Shown: positions 6,992 through 16,078, counted from the stretch's first letter. The stretch is 64,000 bases of DNA from Ruminococcus sp. OA3 (GCF_022440845.1 NZ_JAKNTO010000001.1:2666001-2730000), one strand, 5' to 3'. The notes: generated by a model from the letters alone, not told the origin. Made by a program: numbers and translations.

Positions 6992-7751
6992 ATTTCGTGA
7001 TGCATTTGATACAATAAAAGCAAATGAGGCACTGAAAGACTCTACGATAGAGTTTTTACAGTCCAGGAGACAGAAGGCAACTGTGTATAAAATTCGCCCC
7101 GCAGTCTGTAAAATAATCACTGCCGCATGTGTCACCCTTATACTTACCATTATCACAGGCGTTTATTTTTATATACAGACACCGGTTTCGTTTGTGAGTA
7201 TTGATGTCAATCCATCTGTTGAACTGACCTTGAACAGACTTGACCGTGTTCGGACAGCAACAGCATTTAACGGAGACGGTGAGGCTGTATTGGAAGGGAT
7301 CAGTGTAAAAGGTAAACCGTACACGGAGGCCATTAATCTGATCATGGAAAATGCTGATAGGAAAGAATATCTGACAGATGATGCAGAGCTTGTATTTACG
7401 GTGGCTGCCGGAAATCGTGCTAAAGAGAGTGAACTGCGCACAGGCATCGAAAACTGCCATGGATGTAAGGCACATGGAGGACACAGTACTGGCACCGAAA
7501 TGGAAATTGTTTCGGAGGCGCATGATCAGGGGGTATCGATAGGCAAATATTCCGCGTATCTGCAGCTGGCGAAATATGATGAATCCATGACAGTGGAAGA
7601 TTGCCATGATATGACGATGTCAGAGATCCATCGCCTGATCAGTGAGCATAAACAGGGCAGGCATGATAAATCGGTGAAGAAGCAAAGCGACTGCCCGGAT
7701 AATGCAGAACAAGCGCACAGAAGCGGTCATAATAACAGAGATCATGAATGA
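6975..7751 (+). CDS. RsgI-like anti-sigma factor with His-rich tail
   Basis: About 258 residues. A short cytoplasmic N-terminus (about 45 residues) would bind the sigma factor, one membrane segment follows (ITAACVTLILTIITGVYFYI), then the extracytoplasmic RsgI middle domain with its hallmark SIDVNPSVELTLNRLDRV. The C-terminal third has a CHGCKAHGGH patch and a His-rich end (HKQGRH, then AHRSGHNNRDHE). The start is ambiguous: ATG 6975 is only two bases from GGAGG, whereas TTG 6981 has ideal eight-base spacing; GTG 6972 is unlikely. It overlaps the 3' end of the sigma remnant, the usual coupled arrangement. With that sigma gene broken, the protein is orphaned or serves another sigma factor. Confidence 0.8.
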   Translation: MNLGNKFRDAFDTIKANEALKDSTIEFLQSRRQKATVYKIRPAVCKIITAACVTLILTIITGVYFYIQTPVSFVSIDVNPSVELTLNRLDRVRTATAFNGDGEAVLEGISVKGKPYTEAINLIMENADRKEYLTDDAELVFTVAAGNRAKESELRTGIENCHGCKAHGGHSTGTEMEIVSEAHDQGVSIGKYSAYLQLAKYDESMTVEDCHDMTMSEIHRLISEHKQGRHDKSVKKQSDCPDNAEQAHRSGHNNRDHE

Positions 7752-7799
7752 CAAGCATGCGTTAAAATATAAACAGAATCTTAAAAAACAAAGAATAAT

Positions 7800-7828
7800 T
7801 TGACTTTTACTGGAATCTGCTTCAGAAT
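7800..7828 (+). promoter_or_regulatory. Promoter of the L,D-transpeptidase gene
   Basis: TTGACT (7800-7805), a 17-base spacer and CAGAAT (7823-7828), about 45 bases before the gene start at 7875. The -35 is good and the -10 is weak. Confidence 0.45.
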
Positions 7829-7874
7829 AGTTACTAAGAGGGAATGAGGGGAAAATGATTACAAGGGAGGAATT

Positions 7875-9311
7875 ATGAAACTGACAGGCAGGAAAAAAAA
7901 GCAGGTCATTGTTCTGATTATATGTCTTTCTCTCGCGGTTTTACTTGGTATATCGCTGATCATATATATAAGAACGATAGAGAAAAAAACCATGGGATAC
8001 AGAATATCCGTATATGGATTAAACATTTCAAAACTGTCTCTTGAAGAGGCGGCAGAAAAAATAGCAGCTGAATTCGAGAAAACGAACGTTGTCTTTACAG
8101 AGAATGGCAGTGAGGTTTATAAGACGACGTTAAAGAATATGGGATACTCGCTGGATATAAAGCATTTGCAGAGTGAATTGACAGAAGTTAAGAAGCAAAG
8201 AGCTGAACAGAAGGGACTGATCAAACCGAAAGGGAATTATGAGATCAAATACACGATCAATCAGGATGAGAAGCAGGAGGCCGATGCTCTGGCTGCTGAT
8301 CGATTTGATTCGATTGAACGAAAAGATTCTGCAGATGCATACATAAAGTACGATGAACAAAAAGGTGAATTTGTGATCATAGACGATGTACTGGGGAACC
8401 AGATCGATGAGGCGAAACTGCAGGAATATGTCCACAAAGAACTGGAAACAAAATTCAGTCAGAGTTTACTGAACCGTACTGTGGAAATTACGGTGAGTGA
8501 TCCGGTTTATAAGGAGGGGATCACCTCAGAGAACCCGGAACTCAACAGCAGTCTGGAGGCATTGAACCAGCAGTTGCAGCAGTATAGAAGTACTTCTGTT
8601 ACCTATACATTCGGAGAGGCAACGGAGGTGCTGACTTCCGAGCAGATCGCTTCGTGGCTGACTGTGAATGACGACAACAGTATCAGTATCAACGAGGAAG
8701 CAGCGAGTGCCTTTATTTCAGAACTGGCAGCGAATTATAATACTATTTATTTGCCGCGCTATTTCCAGACGTCCTATGGAAACGAGATCAAAATCAGTGG
8801 AAATGAATATGGATTTCGGATTGATCAGGAGGCAGAACTGCAGCAGCTGCTGGAAGATCTGAAGAGCGGCACAGCCATCCAGCGTGATCCTGTCTACAGC
8901 AAGCAGGGGATTACCAGAAACGGAAAAGATGACCTGGCGGGCAGTTATATTGAAGTCAGTCTTGACAATCAGCATTTATGGCTCTATAAAAATGGTTCTC
9001 TCGTTACGGAAACAGATATCGTGAGCGGTCTTCCAACAGAAGAGCGGGAAACCTACCGTGGGGCGTGGCCGATTGCTTATAAAGCAAGTCCATACACGCT
9101 GAGCAGTGATATTTACGGATATGAGCAGAAAGTTACATACTGGATGCCTTTTGTATATGGACAGGGTCTGCATGATGCGGACTGGCAGTCTGCGTTTGGA
9201 GGAGACCGGTACAAGACAAACGGAAGCCACGGATGCATTAACCTTCCGCCGGATCAGGCAAAAATCATCTATGATTCCATCGACGGAGGATATCCGATTA
9301 TCATATATTAA
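7875..9311 (+). CDS. L,D-transpeptidase (YkuD) with peptidoglycan-binding-like repeats
   Basis: A 478-residue membrane-anchored cell-wall enzyme that forms 3-3 peptidoglycan cross-links or anchors proteins, and is usually insensitive to most beta-lactams. An N-terminal anchor (about residues 9-32) is followed by two repeated putative peptidoglycan-binding modules (PG_binding_4 type, about 40-330) and a C-terminal YkuD domain (about 345-478). The catalytic motif SHGCINLPP is intact with His452 and Cys454, preceded by the usual IEVSLDNQHLWLYKNG strand. A GGGAGGAATT site precedes the ATG. It stands alone behind its own promoter, next to the RsgI-like gene; whether the two share envelope-stress control is not shown by the sequence. 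Confidence 0.92.
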   Translation: MKLTGRKKKQVIVLIICLSLAVLLGISLIIYIRTIEKKTMGYRISVYGLNISKLSLEEAAEKIAAEFEKTNVVFTENGSEVYKTTLKNMGYSLDIKHLQSELTEVKKQRAEQKGLIKPKGNYEIKYTINQDEKQEADALAADRFDSIERKDSADAYIKYDEQKGEFVIIDDVLGNQIDEAKLQEYVHKELETKFSQSLLNRTVEITVSDPVYKEGITSENPELNSSLEALNQQLQQYRSTSVTYTFGEATEVLTSEQIASWLTVNDDNSISINEEAASAFISELAANYNTIYLPRYFQTSYGNEIKISGNEYGFRIDQEAELQQLLEDLKSGTAIQRDPVYSKQGITRNGKDDLAGSYIEVSLDNQHLWLYKNGSLVTETDIVSGLPTEERETYRGAWPIAYKASPYTLSSDIYGYEQKVTYWMPFVYGQGLHDADWQSAFGGDRYKTNGSHGCINLPPDQAKIIYDSIDGGYPIIIY

Positions 9312-9435
9312 TTCAAACTCAGTCATAGAATCAAAGAGGAACCGCATTTTCATAATATGGCAAGTAAAATCAAGCGACAGTTTCTCCGATTCTTTATAAT
9401 AAGTGCAGGGTGGTTGAAATGAGGTAAACAGACAA

Positions 9436-10401
9436 ATGTATGAGTGGCAGCAGCAAATTCAAATGATCGTTGATGAAATAGACAAATGCATTAAAAAATA
9501 TGATGATGAAGCACTGACACTGCGCGCTCTGTCCCAAAGGCTTGGTTATTCCGAGTTTTATACGACGAGAAAATTCAAAGAAATATCAGGAATGCAATTC
9601 AGGGATTATCTGAGGCTCAGAAAATTAGCCTTTGCATTAAAAGAGGTGCGAGACAGCGATAAGAACATTTTGGATATTGCCCTTAATTATGGATTTTCAT
9701 CACACGAAGCTTTTACCAGAGCTTTCCGGGGAACATATGGCGTTACGCCAAGTGAATACCGAAAAAAGCCGAGGCCTGTCGTTCTTCGTACCAAAATCAA
9801 CCCTTTCGACCGCTACTTTTTAGGGTTAGGAGAAATAGGTATGATAAAATCTAACGGTGACGTTAACATTTATTTTGTGACCATACCCGCACACAAATTT
9901 TTGCACATTAAAAACTATGAGAGTAATGGGTATTGGGATTTTTGGCAAAAACAGAGTCTTATACCGGGACAGGACTGCGAGACAATCTGCGGCCTGCTCG
10001 ACAGTATCAAAGGTAAACTGGATGATGATGGAGGGAGCGAAACGAACAGCGGCAGTGGTCAGCTTATGGCGTATATGAATGACCCCAACGGCAGACTCTG
10101 TGATTGGGGGATTCCGCGTACAGAGTGTTATGGAGTCCGTCTTCCCGCCGATTATAAAGGGGAAATACCACCGCAAATGCTTATGGTTGACGTTCCGGAA
10201 GACGAGTATATCGTGTTTGAACACGGGCCATTCGATTATGAACAGGAAAACCGCAGCGTGGAGGAAAAAATCGAAAAGGCAATGTCGACGTTTGATTTTT
10301 CCGGCACCGGTTACTGCTTTGATACCTCGCCCGGCAGAATCATTTACCTGTATTATGACCCGCAGCGGTTTTGCAAGTATATCCGACCGGTGCGGAAGTA
10401 G
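9436..10401 (+). CDS. AraC-family regulator with GyrI-like effector domain
   Basis: A 321-residue transcription factor with an N-terminal AraC DNA-binding domain (about residues 8-112: two helix-turn-helix units, IALNYGFSSHEAFTRAFRGTYGVTPSEYR) and a C-terminal GyrI/SOUL-like small-molecule-binding domain (about 140-320). This is the Rob/SoxS-BmrR-like architecture found in regulators of efflux and antibiotic response. The C-terminal domain ends with the typical YYDPQRFCKYIRPV region. A GAGG site lies about 11 bases upstream of the ATG, and a TATAAT at 9395-9400 is a candidate -10. No efflux pump is adjacent, so its targets are unknown. Confidence 0.88.
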   Translation: MYEWQQQIQMIVDEIDKCIKKYDDEALTLRALSQRLGYSEFYTTRKFKEISGMQFRDYLRLRKLAFALKEVRDSDKNILDIALNYGFSSHEAFTRAFRGTYGVTPSEYRKKPRPVVLRTKINPFDRYFLGLGEIGMIKSNGDVNIYFVTIPAHKFLHIKNYESNGYWDFWQKQSLIPGQDCETICGLLDSIKGKLDDDGGSETNSGSGQLMAYMNDPNGRLCDWGIPRTECYGVRLPADYKGEIPPQMLMVDVPEDEYIVFEHGPFDYEQENRSVEEKIEKAMSTFDFSGTGYCFDTSPGRIIYLYYDPQRFCKYIRPVRK

Positions 10402-10471
10402 AGCTGTCTGATGAGCTGAAGAGTGATCTGAAAAGATTTGAATGAAAGTTTGAAATAAATACAAGAATGGC

Positions 10472-10540
10472 GAAAGCGGCAGAGATATGCATCTGCCGCT
10501 TTCATGCTGTTATGGAACCGGTACTGAGAGCCGGTCATTT
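10472..10540 (+). terminator. Two consecutive hairpins ending the AraC transcript
   Basis: A perfect 12-base stem, GAAAGCGGCAGA (10472-10483) with TCTGCCGCTTTC (10492-10503), lacks a T tract. A second, smaller hairpin, ACCGG (10517-10521) with CCGGT (10531-10535), is followed by CATTTTT. Together they probably end the transcript before the importer promoter. Confidence 0.55.
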
Positions 10541-10579
10541 TTATGTGTCTCATGATTCTGTGAACAAGTAAAAAAAGTC

Positions 10580-10610
10580 CACTTTTTATCAAAAAAGTGA
10601 GTGTTATATT
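10580..10610 (+). promoter_or_regulatory. Importer promoter with an inverted repeat over the -35 region
   Basis: The inverted repeat CACTTTTT (10580-10587) with AAAAAGTG (10592-10599) lies immediately before an extended -10, TGTTATATT ending at 10610. It fills the place of the -35 element, for which no good hexamer is visible, so a bound regulator should decide promoter use. The YesN-type regulator encoded downstream (14459) is a natural but unproven candidate. The leader to the start at 10709 is about 90 bases. Confidence 0.5.
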
Positions 10611-10708
10611 TTTACCTTACGTGATAAGATTCTTTATGTCAAATGGTGATCGCGATACCTAAGAAAATGAAGAAAATGAAAACGAATCGTATATTTGGGA
10701 GGTATAGG

Positions 10709-11749
10709 ATGAAAAAGAAGTATATTAGCATTTTATGTGCACTCGCTTTAACGGCAACAATGCTGGCAGGATGCGGCGGAAAAGATGACTCTTCTTCGAC
10801 AGCATCAACGGATACATCTTCCGAGGATACATCCGGAGGCGATGCTGCAGCCAAAGACACAGGTGACGCGTCAGGTAAAGAGATTAAAGTCGGCTTCGTT
10901 GTCAAGTCTCTGGCAGACCAGTATTGGATTCTTGTAAAGGCCGGTGCTGAGGCAACAGCAAAAGAAAATAACGTGGACCTTACCTTCATTGCCCCGAATT
11001 CAGAAAGTGATGTGGCAAAACAGGTAGAAAATATTGAGACACTGGTAGCAGCAGGCGTGGATGTGCTCTGTGTTGCTCCTTCCAATGATGAGACAGTGCT
11101 TCCGGCACTGCAGAATGCAGTTGATGCCGGAATCAAGGTGATCGCTGTAGATACCGATTCTTCTCTTCCGGATAAAGTGTCCTTTATCGGAACAGGTAAT
11201 GAAAGTGCAGCGAAAGAAGGCGCATTGTGGGCTGGCGAACAGGTTGGCGAAGGTGCAAAAGCAATCATCCTGCGAGGACGTCTGGGCGATGCCACACACG
11301 ATGCCAGAGAAGCTGGTATCAAAGCCGGTCTGGAAGAAGCTGGCGTAGAAGTACTGGAATCTCAGGCAGCTGATTCAACAGAAGAAAAAGGTATGAGTGT
11401 CAGTGAAAACCTGCTCCAGAAATATCCGGACGCAGATCTGATCATCACAACAGCCGATTCTATGGCGACCGGCGCATACAACGCAGTTGTTGCGGCTGGA
11501 ACAGATACAAAGGTTTATGGATTTGACGGAACCATTCCTGTCAGTGAAAAAGTTGCTGCTGGCGAGATGCTGGGAACTACCGCACAGGCTCCATATGACA
11601 TGGGTGTACTCGGAATCGAAACTGCAATCAAGATTATGAACGGCGAAGAAGTAGACGCTGTCATCGATTCCGGACAGAAGATCATCACTGCAGAGAATGC
11701 AGAAGAATTTAAAGCTGATCTGGAAGCAAAGGTGAAATCAGCAGAATAA
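10709..11749 (+). CDS. Ribose-type ABC sugar-binding lipoprotein
   Basis: A 346-residue extracytoplasmic solute-binding protein of the RbsB class (Peripla_BP_4). It has a lipoprotein signal peptide with lipobox LAGC (Cys22), a short Ser/Thr/Asp-rich linker and two Rossmann-like lobes with the family's VGFVVKSLADQYW opening and IAVDTDS hinge strand. It captures a sugar, or possibly an AI-2-like furanose, for the importer encoded next. The open frame extends 22 codons upstream, but the ATG at 10709 has GGGAGG before it and begins the signal peptide. A strong stem-loop at 11772 separates it from the ATPase gene and probably raises its expression over the membrane parts. The exact sugar cannot be read from the sequence. 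Confidence 0.9.
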   Translation: MKKKYISILCALALTATMLAGCGGKDDSSSTASTDTSSEDTSGGDAAAKDTGDASGKEIKVGFVVKSLADQYWILVKAGAEATAKENNVDLTFIAPNSESDVAKQVENIETLVAAGVDVLCVAPSNDETVLPALQNAVDAGIKVIAVDTDSSLPDKVSFIGTGNESAAKEGALWAGEQVGEGAKAIILRGRLGDATHDAREAGIKAGLEEAGVEVLESQAADSTEEKGMSVSENLLQKYPDADLIITTADSMATGAYNAVVAAGTDTKVYGFDGTIPVSEKVAAGEMLGTTAQAPYDMGVLGIETAIKIMNGEEVDAVIDSGQKIITAENAEEFKADLEAKVKSAE

Positions 11750-11771
11750 GCGTTCGCAGAATGTCGTTTCG

Positions 11772-11809
11772 TATTACGTCCATCGAGCTTTTGCTCCCTG
11801 GACGTAATA
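11772..11809 (+). promoter_or_regulatory. Intercistronic stem-loop between binding protein and ATPase genes
   Basis: TATTACGTCCA (11772-11782) pairs perfectly with TGGACGTAATA (11799-11809), and an inner GAGC/GCTC pairing is capped by TTTT. There is no T tract. Hairpins at this position in ABC operons are known to protect the upstream mRNA and give excess binding protein; that role is inferred here. Confidence 0.6.
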
Positions 11810-11836
11810 TCTTAGAAGAGGAGGGTGGTTATAAGC

Positions 11837-13336
11837 ATGGGCGAAGTAATCATGGAATTACAGAATGTTACCAAATACTTTCCTGGCGTTATTGCATTGA
11901 ATGATATGTCCTTTCAGATCAGAACGGGTGAAGTACATGGTTTGATCGGTGAAAACGGTGCCGGTAAATCCACGCTGATCAAAGTATTTACGGGTGTCAA
12001 TCAGCCGGAAAAAGGAAAGATTATCATAGACGGCAAAGAGGTAGTGCTGTCGAATCCCAATGTTGCGAAAAAATACGGGGTAGGATGTATTTATCAGGAA
12101 CTGAATATTGTACCGGATTTAAGTATTACTGACAATTTATTCATCAATTATTATAAGAAAAAAGGAGTCCTTCTGGACTATCATTATATGCATAAAAAAG
12201 CGGCGGAGATCATGGAACAGCTGGGTCAGAAGATTGATCCCCGCACACTGTGCGGAAAGCTCGGGCTGGGTGTTCAGCAGATGGTTGAGATTGGAAAATC
12301 CATTTTGTCTGAAGCGAGACTTATCATCATGGACGAACCCACATCGTCACTTTCCGCAAATGAAGTCAACCAGCTGATGAAAACGATCAATATCCTGCGG
12401 GACAAGGGGATTGCGATTGTCTTTGTATCACATAAACTGGAGGAGATTTTTGAAATCTGTGACTGTATCACCGTTATGCGGGATGGGCAGCACATCAGCA
12501 CAAAGCCGGTAAAGCAGGTGACAAATGACAGTCTGATTGCTGATATGGTCGGCAGAAGCCTGGATGATCTGTTTCCGAAAGAAATCTATCCGCAGGGTGA
12601 GGAATTTCTCCGTATTGAGAATTTTAACAGTGTCGGTGTTTTAAGAAACGTAAGTTTCAAAGCGTACGCCGGACAGGTGCTTGGATTTGCCGGGCTGGTA
12701 GGCGCGGGAAGAACAGAGACCATGCGCGCCTTGTTTGGTGCGGACCCGAAAGACACCGGTGATGTCTACATCAGGGGTAAGAAGACCACGATCAATTCTC
12801 CGAAGGATGCCATTCATCATAAGATCGCATTCCTGACAGAAGACAGAAAGGGGGAGGGACTGATCCTGGATGCTTCCGTTAAGAATAATCTTTTCCTCGC
12901 CACAATCGATCAAGATACGAGCCATGGGTTCCTGGATCAAAAGAAGTATCAGAAGATTGGAATGGAGAATGTGGAGACCTATAAGATTAAAACCCCGACG
13001 CTTGAGACACCTGCGGGAACACTTTCCGGCGGTAATCAGCAGAAGGTGGTAATCGCCAAATGGGTCAATACAGATGCGGATATTTATATCTTTGATGAGC
13101 CGACAAGAGGTATCGATGTCGGTGCCAAGATTGAAGTATATCATGTAATGAACAAGCTCTGCAGAGAAGGGAAATGCGTCATCATGATCTCTTCAGAACT
13201 TCCGGAAATCCTTGGCATGAGCGACCGCGTGATCATCATGAGGGAAGGAAAAGTCATGGGCGAACTGGACAGAAACTCTGAGCATTTCAACCAGGAATCG
13301 ATTATGAAAGCTGCATGGGGAGGGAAACTATCATGA
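11837..13336 (+). CDS. Ribose-type ABC importer ATPase (RbsA/MglA-like, two NBDs)
   Basis: A 499-residue tandem nucleotide-binding protein that powers the sugar importer. The first domain has an intact Walker A (GENGAGKST), Q loop (CIYQELN), Walker B with catalytic Glu (LIIMDEPTSS) and switch His (VSHKLEE). Its signature (LGLGVQQ) is non-canonical, as is common in this family. The second domain has a degenerate Walker A (GLVGAGRTE), a canonical LSGGNQQK signature and IYIFDEPTRG. This complementary split is normal for RbsA. I start at ATG 11837, twelve bases after GAGGAGG; GTG 11825 is too close to it. Its stop overlaps the permease start by four bases (ATGA). Confidence 0.93.
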   Translation: MGEVIMELQNVTKYFPGVIALNDMSFQIRTGEVHGLIGENGAGKSTLIKVFTGVNQPEKGKIIIDGKEVVLSNPNVAKKYGVGCIYQELNIVPDLSITDNLFINYYKKKGVLLDYHYMHKKAAEIMEQLGQKIDPRTLCGKLGLGVQQMVEIGKSILSEARLIIMDEPTSSLSANEVNQLMKTINILRDKGIAIVFVSHKLEEIFEICDCITVMRDGQHISTKPVKQVTNDSLIADMVGRSLDDLFPKEIYPQGEEFLRIENFNSVGVLRNVSFKAYAGQVLGFAGLVGAGRTETMRALFGADPKDTGDVYIRGKKTTINSPKDAIHHKIAFLTEDRKGEGLILDASVKNNLFLATIDQDTSHGFLDQKKYQKIGMENVETYKIKTPTLETPAGTLSGGNQQKVVIAKWVNTDADIYIFDEPTRGIDVGAKIEVYHVMNKLCREGKCVIMISSELPEILGMSDRVIIMREGKVMGELDRNSEHFNQESIMKAAWGGKLS

Positions 13337-14340
13337 AAGAAAATAAAAGCAATGTAAAAGAATTTATCGGCAAATTAGGACCGCTGCTGGCACTGATTGT
13401 TGTATGTATCGGGCTTGCGATCGCAACGGAGGGCAGGTTCCTTGCCTTTGCCAATATCATGAACATTTTGCGTCAGACACCGATCATCGCGCTGATGGCA
13501 GTCGGTATGCTGTGTGTGATCCTGCTCGGAGGAATCGACCTCTCCGCCGGATCACTGCTCGCGATCTCGATCTGCTGCTCCGGTGTGGTCATGCAGAAAT
13601 TCAATATTCAGAATCCGCTGATTCTGATCCTTGTGTGTCTCGTTGTGGGAACACTTGCAGGAGCATTCAACGGCGTTCTTCTGACGAAACTGCATCTGCC
13701 GCATCCGTTTATCGCAACGCTCGGCATGAAAAACGTCTGCCGTGGTCTGGCACTGCTGATCACAGGGGCTACTGCAATCGCAGGTTTCCCGAAAGGCGTT
13801 ACCTTTGTAGGTGTTACGAATGTGGGCAAGATTCCGCTTTCCTTTATTATGACAATTGTTCTTTACATAGCGATGCATATCTTCCTGACAAGGACTGGTC
13901 TCGGCCGTAAGATCTTTTCATTCGGAGGAAATTCCGAGGCGGCAAGACTTGCAGGAATCAACACAGACCGTGTCCAGATCTTCTGCTACGCAACTTCCGG
14001 TTTCTTCTGTGCAGTTGCCGGTATTGTGTACATGGGACGCCTGAATTCAGCAGTTCCGCTGGCATCTCTGGAAGGTGACCTAGATGCGATCGCTTCCTGT
14101 ATCATCGGCGGCGCTTCTTTCCTCGGCGGAAAAGGTAATGTCTGGGGTACATTGGTTGGGGCCATGATGATTGCCGTTATCCGTAACGGCTGTGACCTCA
14201 TCGGCGTATCTTCGGATTTACAGCAGATCGTTATCGGCGCTGTCATTGTCATTGCGGTATTTATCGACGTACTGCGCGGACAGATGGATGCAAAGGCAAA
14301 ACGTCTTGCAATTGCAAAAAGTCTGGAAGCTGCTTCCTAA
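13333..14340 (+). CDS. Ribose-type ABC importer permease (RbsC-like)
   Basis: A 335-residue inner-membrane permease of the BPD_transp_2 class, expected to work as a homodimer with the preceding ATPase and binding lipoprotein. It has eight to ten hydrophobic segments and the conserved LGGIDLSAGS motif near residue 65. The cytoplasmic coupling region reads GGNSEAARLAGINTDRV, and the C-terminus has IGGASFLGGKGNVWGT. Translation starts at 13333, overlapping the ATPase stop in ATGA, with the GGGAGGG ribosome site inside the ATPase gene. A strong terminator follows at 14362, so the three importer genes form one transcript separate from the regulator cluster downstream. Confidence 0.93.
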   Translation: MKENKSNVKEFIGKLGPLLALIVVCIGLAIATEGRFLAFANIMNILRQTPIIALMAVGMLCVILLGGIDLSAGSLLAISICCSGVVMQKFNIQNPLILILVCLVVGTLAGAFNGVLLTKLHLPHPFIATLGMKNVCRGLALLITGATAIAGFPKGVTFVGVTNVGKIPLSFIMTIVLYIAMHIFLTRTGLGRKIFSFGGNSEAARLAGINTDRVQIFCYATSGFFCAVAGIVYMGRLNSAVPLASLEGDLDAIASCIIGGASFLGGKGNVWGTLVGAMMIAVIRNGCDLIGVSSDLQQIVIGAVIVIAVFIDVLRGQMDAKAKRLAIAKSLEAAS

Positions 14341-14361
14341 TACTCTTTAAACTCTCTTCAG

Positions 14362-14404
14362 AACAGAAGGAAAGCTGCGAGAACAGTTTTCCTTCTGTTT
14401 TTTA
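14362..14404 (+). terminator. Strong intrinsic terminator after the importer
   Basis: CAGAAGGAAA (14364-14373) pairs with TTTCCTTCTG (14388-14397), extended by two A-T pairs, and is followed by at least six T residues. It separates the importer operon from the two-component/pseudo-ABC operon. Confidence 0.85.
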
Positions 14405-14415
14405 TGAAAATATAG

Positions 14416-14421
14416 TATAAT
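14416..14421 (+). promoter_or_regulatory. -10 element of the regulator/pseudo-ABC operon
   Basis: Consensus TATAAT at 14416-14421, 37 bases before the start at 14459. The -35 position falls in the terminator stem and T tract and has no good match, so the promoter may be weak or need activation. Confidence 0.45.
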
Positions 14422-14458
14422 CGAACAGTACATGGAATTCATGGGAAGGAAGAAAACA

Positions 14459-16078
14459 ATGAAAGTTTTAATAGCAGACGATGAGATTGGAATCTGCCGG
14501 TTGATACAATGTCTTGTGGACTGGGAATCACTTGGACTTGAAATTTTAAGTATTGTACACAACGGATGGGAAGCTCTGAAGGTGATTGAGACGGATAAGC
14601 CCGATATCGTCATCACAGATGTCTGCATGCCGGAATATAACGGAATCGATATTATAAAAAGAGTAAAAAGTTCGAATTCCGATATCAAGTTTATTGTCAT
14701 CAGCGGCTACCGGGAATTTGAGTATGCAAGAGATGCCCTGAAATATGGAGCGGAGGATTATCTGCTGAAACCCATCAAGAAAGATGAACTGACTGCCGCG
14801 CTTCTGCGCATCATCGATGCAGAGACTCAGAAACGCCAGACGGTGCAGGAACAGACGCGGCTGAAGCAGTATGTGGAAACAACCGCTATTAAGCTGCGTG
14901 AAGAATTTGTCAATCACCTTCTTTTTCAGACTGCGGATCCTGCACAGCTTACAGCAGTGTACTGCAGTGAAAAGCTGCACCGTGATTTTGTTAAAAAACA
15001 CTTTATATGTATTGCTATGAAGGCCGATCTTCCTGAGGAACGGTTCTCGTTTGAAGAAGTAAAGGATTTCTTCCAGAAAAAAGCGGGAGTCACACTGGAA
15101 AACAATCTGAAAGAAGATCAGTATGTGTGCTGCTGGGGTCTGTATGAGGATATTCTTCTGGCTGTTATTAATTTTGATTCTCCGAAAAGAGAGGTATTAA
15201 ACGATCACTTTCGACAGGTGATCTTTGAACTGCGTGAGATGATCAAAATACCGACATCTCTCTGTCACATTTCAATCGGTAAGGGAAAGGTGGCGAATTC
15301 ACTGGAAGAATTGCCGTTCTCCATGCATCAGGCCTACTATGCATTGATGGAACGGATATTAAAGGAAACGGACAGCGGGATTTATGAATGCCCGGAGAAA
15401 CTGGCTAATGAGAACAGAAGTAATATTGTCAATTATACATTTCAAAAAGTTTTGTTTCAGGCCCTGGAAAATACCGATTACGACGGAGCCTGCTCTCTGC
15501 TTGAGGGTGTTATAATAAAACTGAAGAATGAGGAAGATCTGACGGGATATAAAGTACTGGAAACTTTTCGGGAAGTGTACACGATTATTTTTACGGGGAT
15601 GAATGCGAAATTCTCAAAAGATGAGATAGAAGAGTGGAAAGAAAAAGTAAATGAATGTATGCACAACAGCTGCCGCATGGAACAGATGACAAAAGACCTG
15701 CAGCTGTTTCTGGAACAGATATTCGCCAGGCTGAAGGAAAAGCAGGAGAGTATCAGCCGTAAACCGATTCGTGAGGCAAGAGAATACATTGCCAGACACT
15801 TCAAGGATGACATTGATCTTGAACAGGTGAGTTGTATCGTCGGATTTAATCCTTCTTATTTTTCACGTCTTTTTAAAAAGGAAACCGGAAAAAATTTCGT
15901 GGAATATCTGACGGAACTGCGGATGCTCGAAGCACAGCAGCTGTTGTCAGAGACGGATAAATGCATCGCTGAGATCGCACAGGAAGTCGGATATACAGAC
16001 GACAAATACTTTTCAAGAGCATTTAAAAAATACAGCGGACTGAAGCCTAAGGATTATCGCAAACTATATATCATGTAA
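14459..16078 (+). CDS. YesN-type response regulator (receiver + AraC)
   Basis: A 539-residue regulator. The N-terminal receiver (1-125) has acidic Asp7-Asp8, phosphoacceptor Asp54 (IVITDVCMPEYNG) and Lys in YLLKPIKKDE. A long middle region (about 130-430) is typical of YesN proteins. The C-terminal AraC domain (about 440-539) shows FNPSYFSRLFKKETGKNFVEYL and GYTDDKYFSRAFKKYSGLKPKDYR. It probably activates the sugar importer upstream on a signal passed by the kinase encoded 12 bases downstream. The frame opens at 14432, but ATG 14459 has GGAAGG before it and gives the family N-terminus MKVLIADDE. Confidence 0.92.
   Translation: MKVLIADDEIGICRLIQCLVDWESLGLEILSIVHNGWEALKVIETDKPDIVITDVCMPEYNGIDIIKRVKSSNSDIKFIVISGYREFEYARDALKYGAEDYLLKPIKKDELTAALLRIIDAETQKRQTVQEQTRLKQYVETTAIKLREEFVNHLLFQTADPAQLTAVYCSEKLHRDFVKKHFICIAMKADLPEERFSFEEVKDFFQKKAGVTLENNLKEDQYVCCWGLYEDILLAVINFDSPKREVLNDHFRQVIFELREMIKIPTSLCHISIGKGKVANSLEELPFSMHQAYYALMERILKETDSGIYECPEKLANENRSNIVNYTFQKVLFQALENTDYDGACSLLEGVIIKLKNEEDLTGYKVLETFREVYTIIFTGMNAKFSKDEIEEWKEKVNECMHNSCRMEQMTKDLQLFLEQIFARLKEKQESISRKPIREAREYIARHFKDDIDLEQVSCIVGFNPSYFSRLFKKETGKNFVEYLTELRMLEAQQLLSETDKCIAEIAQEVGYTDDKYFSRAFKKYSGLKPKDYRKLYIM

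Noticed and set aside
10677-10690. CcpA cre-like sequence TGAAAACGAATCGT
   Set aside because: The right half-site does not match the consensus end, so it was left out.
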